A stretch of DNA of 64,000 nucleotides, taken from LH-M37 sp032251315 (lineage in GTDB: Bacteria > Pseudomonadota > Gammaproteobacteria > SZUA-229). Numbering within the stretch: position 1 is the first letter of the stretch; every line of letters starts with the position of its first letter. Of this stretch, positions 17,816 through 24,385 are shown piece after piece. A program made the position numbers and the translations under genes. Location: contig JAVVEE010000001.1 in the NCBI GenBank assembly GCA_032251315.1, forward strand, positions 88,577-152,576, read 5' to 3'. The notes under the pieces were generated by a model. That model saw nothing but the letters and a program-made list of their open reading frames with translations. It ran no database searches and was not told the origin of the DNA.

Positions 17816-18574
17816 ATGCAAAACAGACAAATTTCTGCCATTAAAGAATCACATAACCTCCTTTCTATTAATTCAGAGTGGATTGGACGCGAATATTGCG
17901 AAAACTGTCATTTTTGCAAGTTGTTTTCTGCTGAGCTTTCAGATTCCGATGATGCAAATACAACACTACAGCCGGCAGACCATTTTCTATTCCCCTCCGG
18001 CTCGGTAATTTACAGCAACAACACTCATCGAAAATTTATTTACACCATAAGGCATGGCATGGTTAAGCTGACCAATAATGCTCGCAACGGTGGAAGTAGA
18101 ATTGTACGCTTACTGGGCCCCGGTGACTCCATTGGTCTTGAGTTACTGTATGGTAATAGCCACTATCACCATACGGCTGTTGCAGTTGATAATGTTGATG
18201 TTTGTCGAATCCCTGTTTCGATAATCAAAAAAACCATAGCCGAACGGCCCTCTATTTACACCCAGATTAGCCACCAGTTACAGAACCAGCTGGATCTTGC
18301 CGATCAATGGATAGTCGCATTAGGAACCGGCACAGCAAGACAGAGGGTTGCTCATTTACTGCTATTACTGGATGGATTCTTTGCTGATAAAAATGGTGCA
18401 TTCACCTTGATCAACCGTGAAGACATGGCCGCGATTATCGGCACGACGATGGAGACCGTTAGCCGTATGATTGCCGAATTCAAACGCCAGAATATTCTGT
18501 GCAAGTACAAATCAAAAAACAGCCTTTATACCTGTAATACGTCCATGCTAAGGGCGATCACACTTCACGCCTGA
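17816..18574 (+). CDS. Crp/Fnr-family transcriptional regulator with N-terminal Cys cluster
   Basis: Predicted redox- or gas-sensing activator (252 residues). Domain order: N-terminal tail with C28, C31 and C34 (YCENCHFCKLF), cyclic-nucleotide-like beta-roll at about 50-140 with a further Cys130 (VDVCRIP), dimer helix, and a C-terminal winged helix at about 180-245. The recognition helix reads TMETVSRMIAEF, matching the E-x-x-S-R pattern of Fnr proteins that bind TTGAT-N4-ATCAA. Three N-terminal cysteines plus a central one suggest a 4Fe-4S sensor, but the C-x2-C-x2-C spacing differs from E. coli Fnr (C-x2-C-x5-C). An Fnr-box lies at 19620 ahead of the hemerythrin gene. Confidence 0.88.
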   Translation: MQNRQISAIKESHNLLSINSEWIGREYCENCHFCKLFSAELSDSDDANTTLQPADHFLFPSGSVIYSNNTHRKFIYTIRHGMVKLTNNARNGGSRIVRLLGPGDSIGLELLYGNSHYHHTAVAVDNVDVCRIPVSIIKKTIAERPSIYTQISHQLQNQLDLADQWIVALGTGTARQRVAHLLLLLDGFFADKNGAFTLINREDMAAIIGTTMETVSRMIAEFKRQNILCKYKSKNSLYTCNTSMLRAITLHA

Positions 18575-18654
18575 TTTTAAAAGAAAAACCAGTACCAGCT
18601 ATGCGCAATCGACCCTGTAATATAGCGACTGCATATTTGCTACACTGCGTGACT

Positions 18655-19500
18655 TTATCTATCCGGCACTAAGGCATTACGTAGATCATTCACAATACGG
18701 TGTATATTGTGGCAACGTGCGCATACACTAACGGCAATTTCTCCCATCAGCTGCTGACTCTCTTTTACCCGACCTTCACTAATTCCTGATTCGAGAACAT
18801 CAAGCCTCTGCTGCGTCGCCTTGCCCAGTATGCGTTCATGGGGATACATCTCTTTTCCATGGCAATGACTACAGCTCCCACCAAGACTCTGTAACTGGTC
18901 GGCAAGATTCTGACGGGCCACCAATGCCTTGCTCTTGTGACCATCGTCCAACGCAATCAGAATTTGATTAACCGAGATCGATAATACCTCCATGCTATCT
19001 TCATAACTCTGCTCGCCACCATTGAGATTTTTAACCCTGATGTCCCCGTAATGCGGCGAACGGTATATGGCCGTCACGATGGGTTGATAGCTGTGGTGAC
19101 AATCATCACAGGTACGCTGGATCATTTTTAGTGTTTTCGTCGTCCGATAAGCATCCTTTTTTTCAGCAAACATTTTGAGTTCCGGCAGCAGTCTGGGCTT
19201 GATCTCATCCTCCCACTCGGGCACCATCTCGGTGATTTTGCTGTAATCCTTCTCCAGACGACTTATCCATTTATCCATTTCAGTCCAATCCCCCAGCTCT
19301 GCATATTCGCCAATGGCCTGCATTTCCCGGCGCAGTGCGAACATGGTGTGCAGCCATACATGACGCTTGCTGGCGGGCTTGTACCATTGCTCCAGTGATG
19401 CTGGTGGCATTTCAAGATTAACAGAATCGGTGCCGCTGGCGGACGCAATGCCCATACCTGCCATAAGGAAAAGGAACAAAAAAACAGAGTTATAGTTCAT
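18655..19500 (-). CDS. Periplasmic tri-haem c-type cytochrome
   Basis: Exported electron-transfer protein or haem-based sensor of unknown partner. The 281-residue precursor has a Sec signal peptide (FLFLMAGMGIASASG, cleavage near residue 22) and three c-haem sites: CDDCH at 131-135, CSHCH at 210-214 and CARCH at 260-264. The N-terminal 130 residues are helical and rich in charged residues, without a haem site. The spacing and the repeated cytochrome-c'-like helices do not match a family I can name. It converges with the Fnr-type regulator gene and is divergent from the hemerythrin gene, with a 190-bp shared upstream region. Confidence 0.85.
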   Translation of the reverse strand: MNYNSVFLFLFLMAGMGIASASGTDSVNLEMPPASLEQWYKPASKRHVWLHTMFALRREMQAIGEYAELGDWTEMDKWISRLEKDYSKITEMVPEWEDEIKPRLLPELKMFAEKKDAYRTTKTLKMIQRTCDDCHHSYQPIVTAIYRSPHYGDIRVKNLNGGEQSYEDSMEVLSISVNQILIALDDGHKSKALVARQNLADQLQSLGGSCSHCHGKEMYPHERILGKATQQRLDVLESGISEGRVKESQQLMGEIAVSVCARCHNIHRIVNDLRNALVPDR

Positions 19501-19619
19501 CTCATTAGTCCGTTATTATTAAGCAGTCAGACTATCATAAATCTTTCTATACTTATAAAAAGTAATTGTATTTACCTATTTCGACCTTGCTGAACAGCTG
19601 CGGCTATTACTCGTTTTTT

Positions 19620-19633
19620 CTGATGTAGATCAT
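19620..19633 (+). promoter_or_regulatory. Fnr-box upstream of the hemerythrin gene
   Basis: CTGATGTAGATCAT matches the Fnr/Dnr consensus TTGAT-N4-ATCAA at the TGAT and ATCA cores. Its centre (19626.5) is exactly 41.5 bases before 19668, and a -10-like TATGGT occupies 19656-19661, the position expected for a class II Fnr promoter. Predicted from sequence only. Confidence 0.65.
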
Positions 19634-19655
19634 TAGTGTTTCCGCCTTATATTGT

Positions 19656-19661
19656 TATGGT
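19656..19661 (+). promoter_or_regulatory. Predicted -10 element of the Fnr-type promoter
   Basis: TATGGT at the -12 to -7 position relative to a start at 19668 when the Fnr-box is centred at -41.5. An alternative -10, TATATT at 19648-19653, would place the box too close for class II activation. The ribosome-binding site AGGAG follows at 19677-19681. Confidence 0.5.
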
Positions 19662-19690
19662 TCTTACTGTTAAATTAGGAGTTCACTGAA

Positions 19691-20128
19691 ATGCACATTA
19701 AAAAACTCATGTCGCAGGATCACAAAGACTGTGATCTGCTTTTTGCTAAAGCCGAAACTGCCGTCTCTTCCGAGGACTGGGCAGCGGCGACACAAACATT
19801 CAATGAATTTATAGAGGCCATGGAGTCTCATCTTAGCTTCGAAGAAAAGGTGCTCTTCCCCGCCTTTGAAGAGGCTACCGGCATCACCATGGGCCCTACT
19901 GAAATGATGCGCATGGAACACGACCAGATGCGCGTGCTGCTCATTGAAATGCGCGATGCACTGGATCGTCAGCACAGTGATGACTATCTGGGTATTGCCG
20001 ATACCATGCTGATCATGATGGAGCAACACAACTTGAAGGAGGAGCAAATTCTCTACAATCTGATGGATCAGCGGCTCCCGAAAGAGGGTCACTGGCAACA
20101 GCGTTTCCAGGAGTGGCAGAACCTTTGA
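19691..20128 (+). CDS. Hemerythrin-domain protein
   Basis: Non-haem di-iron protein (145 residues) of the hemerythrin-like HHE family, likely binding O2 or NO or sensing them in the cytoplasm. The ligand set is visible: H11 (QDHKDCD), H47 and E51 (ESHLSFEE), H77 (MEHDQM), H113 and E117/E118 (EQHNLKEE). A strong AGGAG stands nine bases before the ATG, and an Fnr-box lies about 60 bp upstream. The stop overlaps the ATG of the DUF2249 gene, so both are translated together. Family knowledge links such proteins to iron-sulfur repair or NO and oxygen handling; the exact role is inference. Confidence 0.9.
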   Translation: MHIKKLMSQDHKDCDLLFAKAETAVSSEDWAAATQTFNEFIEAMESHLSFEEKVLFPAFEEATGITMGPTEMMRMEHDQMRVLLIEMRDALDRQHSDDYLGIADTMLIMMEQHNLKEEQILYNLMDQRLPKEGHWQQRFQEWQNL

Positions 20129-20412
20129 TGTCCGGCGAAATATTACTGGATGTGAGCGAGCTGGAACCTCCTGAACCGCTGACATTAACCCTTGAGTCGG
20201 CTGCTTCATTACAGCCCGGTCAGTACCTGCGCATGTTGCATCGGCGTGAACCCTGCATGCTGTACGGCAATCTCGATGAACAACACTTCAAATATATTCA
20301 ACGCAAAGGCACCGTCTCCGCGGTTGAAGTTTTTATCTGGCGCGAGCAGGATCAGGAGGCGGCGTCCGCCGTGCAATCGATAATCGATACGCCGATCGAA
20401 GCCCCCACTTAA
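20128..20412 (+). CDS. DUF2249-domain protein
   Basis: Small cytoplasmic protein (94 residues) of the DUF2249 family, a TusA-like fold whose function is not established. Conserved pattern: LDVSELEPPEPLTLTLES, then QPGQYLRMLHRREPCMLYGNL. This domain repeatedly occurs beside hemerythrin, Fnr-type regulators and denitrification genes. I use the ATG at 20128, which overlaps the hemerythrin stop (TGATG); an in-frame GTG at 20113 lies inside the upstream gene and lacks a spaced ribosome-binding site. Confidence 0.85.
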   Translation: MSGEILLDVSELEPPEPLTLTLESAASLQPGQYLRMLHRREPCMLYGNLDEQHFKYIQRKGTVSAVEVFIWREQDQEAASAVQSIIDTPIEAPT

Positions 20413-20443
20413 TCGCTATTATCAAACCTCCTCTCAGCATCAT

Positions 20444-21751
20444 ATGCACGCCGATCTTTCACTCCAGCAGTCACCGCCCTTTTCCGTACCCGCACGCTTC
20501 CTGATTAGCGCACCGCTGTTTGGTCTTCTCGCTGCACTGGTCATGCTCTGGCACGGCCCGGAGATGCTGAGCAGCCGCTGGACATCCGAGCTGCTGGCTG
20601 TCACCCATTTTCTGACATTAGGCTTTCTGGCCATGAGCATGTTGGGCGCCATGATGCAGCTGATGCCGGTACTGATGGGCATGATGATTCCACGACCGGT
20701 CTTTTTCAGCGGCATCATTCACGCCTCCCTGTTTCTAGGCAGCACCAGTCTGGGCCTGGCCTGGTTACTGCAGATCAATGCGCTGTTTATGATTGCCATG
20801 GCATCACTGCTGTTTTCGTTTAGCGTATTTATCGTGATGGCAGCGGAGCGCTTATTACGCACCCCCAGTCGACACGCAACACGCACCCTGATGCTGCTGG
20901 CATTACTGTCTCTGTCAATCACCGCCGGCCTCGGACTCTATCTGGCCATGAGTTACAGCGATGCTGCATTCCCGCTTGCCCGGAAGCTCACCGATCTGCA
21001 CTTAAGCTGGGGGCTGCTGGGCTGGGTAGGCCTGCTGATCATGGCTGTGGCCTATCAGGTGATTCCGATGTTCCAGATTACCAATCCATATCCGCTCATA
21101 CTCCAGCGCTCACTGGGCTGGCTGATATTTTTCGCCCTGATCACTCTGAGCCTGATTCAGATCTGGCCGCTGGCAATATTGAAAATGTTCAGTCACTTAC
21201 TGCTGGCGATCTGCCTGCTGACATTTGCATTCACCACTTTCTGGCTGCTACATACCAGGCGCCGCCAACTCCCCGATCTGACCCTGAATTTCTGGCGACT
21301 GGCCATGATCAGCCTTGCTCTGACTGCCTTGATCGGCTTATCGTTCAGCTTCTCCGCCATGAAACCACCGGCATTGTTACTCGGTGTGTTAGTCATTCAC
21401 GGTTTTGCCATGACCACGGTAAACGGCATGATGTATAAAATCATGCCTTTTTTGATCTGGCTACACCTCAGCAGCCACAACAAAACCTTGCGCGATAGCA
21501 ACCAGCGAACTTCCCAGGTAAAAGTCCCGCACATGCGCAAGATCATTCCTGAAGCAGCCGGCCTGTGGCAATTTCGCGCTCACCTGGCCAGTCTGATATT
21601 ATTATTTCTCACCGCCCTGTGGCCGCAGTGGTTCTTTTATCCCGCGACAGTATTGTTTGTAATCGCCCAGGCGCTACTGCTGTTCAATCTATCCAGCGCC
21701 GTGCATCTTTATCGTGCAAAACTCGCTGAATTTGCCAGCGGCCAATTTTAG
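20444..21751 (+). CDS. Polytopic membrane protein with conserved histidines, haem-copper-oxidase-like or NnrS-like
   Basis: Integral membrane protein (435 residues) with about 12 hydrophobic spans. Histidines sit at the ends of helices in conserved-looking segments: H55 in THFLTLGFLAMSMLGAMMQL, H186 in LHLSWGLLGWVGLLIMAVAY and H319 in IHGFAMTTVNGMMYKIMPF. This arrangement recalls haem-binding membrane proteins such as NnrS or the catalytic subunit of haem-copper oxidases, but I cannot name a family and no full copper-site motif is visible. It starts 31 bp after the DUF2249 gene and probably shares its Fnr-controlled transcript. A role in NO or oxygen metabolism is inference from context. Confidence 0.7.
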   Translation: MHADLSLQQSPPFSVPARFLISAPLFGLLAALVMLWHGPEMLSSRWTSELLAVTHFLTLGFLAMSMLGAMMQLMPVLMGMMIPRPVFFSGIIHASLFLGSTSLGLAWLLQINALFMIAMASLLFSFSVFIVMAAERLLRTPSRHATRTLMLLALLSLSITAGLGLYLAMSYSDAAFPLARKLTDLHLSWGLLGWVGLLIMAVAYQVIPMFQITNPYPLILQRSLGWLIFFALITLSLIQIWPLAILKMFSHLLLAICLLTFAFTTFWLLHTRRRQLPDLTLNFWRLAMISLALTALIGLSFSFSAMKPPALLLGVLVIHGFAMTTVNGMMYKIMPFLIWLHLSSHNKTLRDSNQRTSQVKVPHMRKIIPEAAGLWQFRAHLASLILLFLTALWPQWFFYPATVLFVIAQALLLFNLSSAVHLYRAKLAEFASGQF

Positions 21752-21764
21752 TTATACCCTCATT

Positions 21765-21788
21765 ACCGCTTTGCCCGGGCAGGGCGGT
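21765..21788 (+). terminator. Weak hairpin after the membrane-protein gene
   Basis: ACCGC (21765-21769) pairs with GCGGT (21784-21788) around the palindrome TGCCCGGGCA. No uridine tract follows, so a terminator role is uncertain. Confidence 0.3.
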
Positions 21789-21855
21789 TATTGCAAAATA
21801 CTTCTTTTAACCTTTTTGGCCATTCAAGCTTCTACTAAACCGGAGAATGTATTCA

Positions 21856-22458
21856 GTGTCAGATCACTTTAATGAAAAAGCAAAAGACTGGGATGCCAAC
21901 GAAATGGTTAACCAGCTCTCAGCGGCAATTGGGCCCTTAATCTTAAATGAGATCCCTCTTGATGATCGCATGCAGGTGATGGACTTCGGCGCCGGCACCG
22001 GCTTGATCAGCTCTCACATCGCCCCTTTTGTACGTAAAATTACAGCTGTCGATATCTCCGAAGCCATGCTGGAAAAGCTGGTCGCCAAGCCGACATTACA
22101 GGGCAAAGTTGAGGCGGTATGTCAGGACATTATAGCTGAACCACTGGCGGCACAATTTGATCTGATCATAAGTGCAATGGCCCTGCACCACGTAGAAGAT
22201 ACCGCGAAACTCATTCAGGCATTTTACGATCACCTGACTCCAGGGGCCAGGATTGCGCTGGCCGACCTCGACTCGGAAGACGGCGGCTTTCACCCGCAGG
22301 ATGTTGAAGGTGTGTTCCACCATGGTTTTGACCGTGACGAACTAAAAAAATTATTAGAGGGGCACGGCTTCAAGGATGTTCGTTTTTTGACTGCGCATAC
22401 CGTTGTTAAAAATGATAGCCGCTACCCGATCTTTCTTGTTCTCGCCACAAAACTATAA
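21856..22458 (+). CDS. Class I SAM-dependent methyltransferase
   Basis: Predicted small-molecule methyltransferase (200 residues) of the Methyltransf_11/UbiE-like type. Motif I is VMDFGAGTGLISSHIA, the acidic strand-2 end is ITAVDISEAMLEKL, and motif IV DLIISAMALHHVED is typical of enzymes acting on small molecules; the substrate is unknown. Start choice: GGAG at 21842-21845 is ten bases before the GTG at 21856 but only one base before the ATG at 21847, so the GTG is favoured; using the ATG would add three residues. It is followed by a strong stem-loop. Confidence 0.8.
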   Translation: MSDHFNEKAKDWDANEMVNQLSAAIGPLILNEIPLDDRMQVMDFGAGTGLISSHIAPFVRKITAVDISEAMLEKLVAKPTLQGKVEAVCQDIIAEPLAAQFDLIISAMALHHVEDTAKLIQAFYDHLTPGARIALADLDSEDGGFHPQDVEGVFHHGFDRDELKKLLEGHGFKDVRFLTAHTVVKNDSRYPIFLVLATKL

Positions 22459-22465
22459 TGTCTAT

Positions 22466-22489
22466 TGAGTCTGCCCTGAGGCAGACTCA
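22466..22489 (+). terminator. Perfect 10-bp stem-loop after methyltransferase gene
   Basis: TGAGTCTGCC and GGCAGACTCA flank the tetraloop CTGA, starting eight bases after the stop codon. There is no T-run, so it may be an RNA-stabilising 3' hairpin or a Rho-assisted end rather than a standard intrinsic terminator. Confidence 0.5.
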
Positions 22490-22602
22490 TCAGGTAATAA
22501 CCACTGCAATAACATACTAATTCATTCTACCTCTTAAAATTAAATACCTGCATAATCAGGACGAATCGCATCGATGTGGTTGCTTAAGCGTATAATAGGC
22601 GG

Positions 22603-22878
22603 ATGCAATCCGAACCTGAAAAACTTTTAAAAAGACATCAGCAGCTGACCCATACCGATATGGCGAAAGTTACTTCGCATGTACAGCGCACGCAGGACGA
22701 CTGGATTCTAAATACAGTGATCATCGAGGGCTGTGATGTCCCCTTCAAATACAAACGAAAAAAACGGTACAGAAATCTCAGTGGTCAGCTCGTCAACCTG
22801 ACCTATTATCCTGCTGAAGAAACTGTTGCCGGTCTGGATTTCGAATTCATGAAAGTGGTCAGAATAAAAATTGCCTAG
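22603..22878 (+). CDS. Conserved-looking small protein of unknown function
   Basis: 91-residue protein that I do not recognise. It is mixed alpha/beta, with the basic stretch FKYKRKKRYRNLSG in the middle, one cysteine (EGCDVPF) and an N-terminal helical segment. No signal peptide or membrane span. The sequence upstream has a consensus -10 hexamer TATAAT (22591-22596) only seven bases before the ATG, which would make the transcript leaderless unless the real start is the ATG at 22660. Coding character looks real: the frame is free of stops and the composition is protein-like. Confidence 0.6.
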   Translation: MQSEPEKLLKRHQQLTHTDMAKVTSHVQRTQDDWILNTVIIEGCDVPFKYKRKKRYRNLSGQLVNLTYYPAEETVAGLDFEFMKVVRIKIA

Positions 22879-22966
22879 TAAAAAAGCCATATAGGCAGCT
22901 GTTGCCTTCTTTCGTTCAAGCCACCATAATCAAAAATATCTAAATCATCACCTATATATCAAATCC

Positions 22967-23635
22967 ATGAAATATTCCACTTTTATTACCCTGCTTGCAG
23001 TTATCAGCCTTAGCGCCTGCCAGCCAAATTCTGAGACACCCAGCCAGGTGACAAAAAACTACTGGCAGGCCCTCAAGAATAACGACCTTGTCGCAGCATC
23101 AAAACTTGTTACAAAAGACAGCCAGAGCGACTTAAGCCACTACTTCAAACTGCCGCATGAAGAAAAAATCCCGCTAGATGAAATCTATCTGGGCGCTGAA
23201 CGCGCTACGGTCACGACCATCATCAGGTCTGAATCCACAACCATCGACACAGCTCCACCCGGGAGTCTGGCCGTTCTTCCCGAAATAACTTTCGAAACCA
23301 TACTGATTCTGGAAGACGGCCAGTGGAAAGTCGATGTCACTCGCACTCAGACTCCGGTCCTTCAAAAGCCTGACGAACTTTCCCCGGATACGCCATCATC
23401 AGATCTGGATACTGCACCGCTCAACGAAGCATTGCAGGAAAGCGCGGAGATGCTCAACCAGTTTATGCGCGAGGGCTCCAGGGAAATGAGCGAGACCTTC
23501 CTCGAGGGCATGAATAAAATGAATGAGGCCCTGCGCGAAGCCATCGACAAAATGAAACAGCGGCGCGAACAGCAGGAGCCGGCCCAGCCACCCACCAATG
23601 AAAACAATGACGCCGAGAATGAAGGTGTGATCTAA
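22967..23635 (+). CDS. Predicted lipoprotein with coiled-coil C-terminus
   Basis: Exported lipoprotein (222 residues) with signal peptide FITLLAVISLSAC; the lipobox LSAC puts the lipid-modified cysteine at residue 18. The middle region (NYWQALKNNDLVAASKLVTK, then WKVDVTRTQTPV) resembles DUF4878/NTF2-like lipoproteins. The C-terminal third is a charged helix rich in Met and Glu (LNQFMREGSREMSETFLEGM) likely forming a coiled coil, and ends in a Pro/Asn/Glu tail. No function can be assigned. Confidence 0.7.
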   Translation: MKYSTFITLLAVISLSACQPNSETPSQVTKNYWQALKNNDLVAASKLVTKDSQSDLSHYFKLPHEEKIPLDEIYLGAERATVTTIIRSESTTIDTAPPGSLAVLPEITFETILILEDGQWKVDVTRTQTPVLQKPDELSPDTPSSDLDTAPLNEALQESAEMLNQFMREGSREMSETFLEGMNKMNEALREAIDKMKQRREQQEPAQPPTNENNDAENEGVI

Positions 23636-23729
23636 CGCTGACTGCTGCGGCATCGGCTATCATTTTCGAATTAATACCCTGTCGCTTTTACTATAATAGC
23701 CGCCTTTAAATTTAAGCTACTACCCATTT

Positions 23730-24308
23730 ATGAGCATCAAGAAAACATTACACCGCCGCAGCGAATCAAAATGCGAGCTGTGTGGCGCTACAGAAAACCT
23801 GAGCATTTACGAAACCCTGGCCACGTCCAAAGACAATGCCGATGAATGCGTGCTTGTCTGTGCAAGCTGTCGCGATCAGATCGAGAACCCCGAGCGTATT
23901 GATGTCAATCACTGGCGCTGCCTCAACGACAGCATGTGGAGTCAGATTCCGGCGGTACAGGTCATGGCCTGGCGTATGCTGACGCGACTGAGCGCCGAAG
24001 GCTGGCCGCAGGATCTGCTCGACATGCTCTATCTGGATGATGCGACCCTCGCCTGGGCAAAAACCGGTAAAGCTGAAAATAATGACAGCGCTGTGCCGCA
24101 TGTCGACAGCAACGGCGCGATACTGGCGGCGGGCGATACGGTGACCTTGATCAAGGATCTCGATGTAAAGGGCGCCAACTTTACCGCCAAGCGCGGCACT
24201 GCGGTACGAAACATTTCACTGGTCGCTGATAACCCTGAGCATATCGAAGGTCGTGTGGAAGGTCAGCGAATAGTCATACTGGCCCGGTTCGTCAAGAAAT
24301 CTAACTAG
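23730..24308 (+). CDS. PhnA/YjdM-family zinc-ribbon protein
   Basis: Protein (192 residues) of the PhnA family; despite the name it is not shown to act on phosphonates. An N-terminal zinc ribbon has CELCGA and CASCRDQ, with a helical linker in the middle (QVMAWRMLTRLSAEGWPQDL), and the C-terminal SH3-like PhnA domain reads LAAGDTVTLIKDLDVKGANF and KRGTAVRNISLV. Transcribed towards spoT, whose 3' end is 77 bp downstream. Confidence 0.85.
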   Translation: MSIKKTLHRRSESKCELCGATENLSIYETLATSKDNADECVLVCASCRDQIENPERIDVNHWRCLNDSMWSQIPAVQVMAWRMLTRLSAEGWPQDLLDMLYLDDATLAWAKTGKAENNDSAVPHVDSNGAILAAGDTVTLIKDLDVKGANFTAKRGTAVRNISLVADNPEHIEGRVEGQRIVILARFVKKSN

Positions 24309-24310
24309 GA

Positions 24311-24377
24311 GGCTGTCGGGTTTCGGTTGAATTAGCTGCGGAAGTTCAGATAAGGACGCACGAAACAGGCGCTAATT
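24311..24377. other. Imperfect inverted repeat between phnA-like gene and spoT
   Basis: AATTAGC at 24330-24336 is complementary to GCTAATT at 24371-24377, followed by TTTT, and CGGGTTT near 24317 is complementary to AAACCCG at the end of spoT. It could be a shared terminator for the two convergent genes or the relic of a dispersed palindrome. The long loop makes folding uncertain. Confidence 0.3.
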
Positions 24378-24385
24378 TTTTAGCT

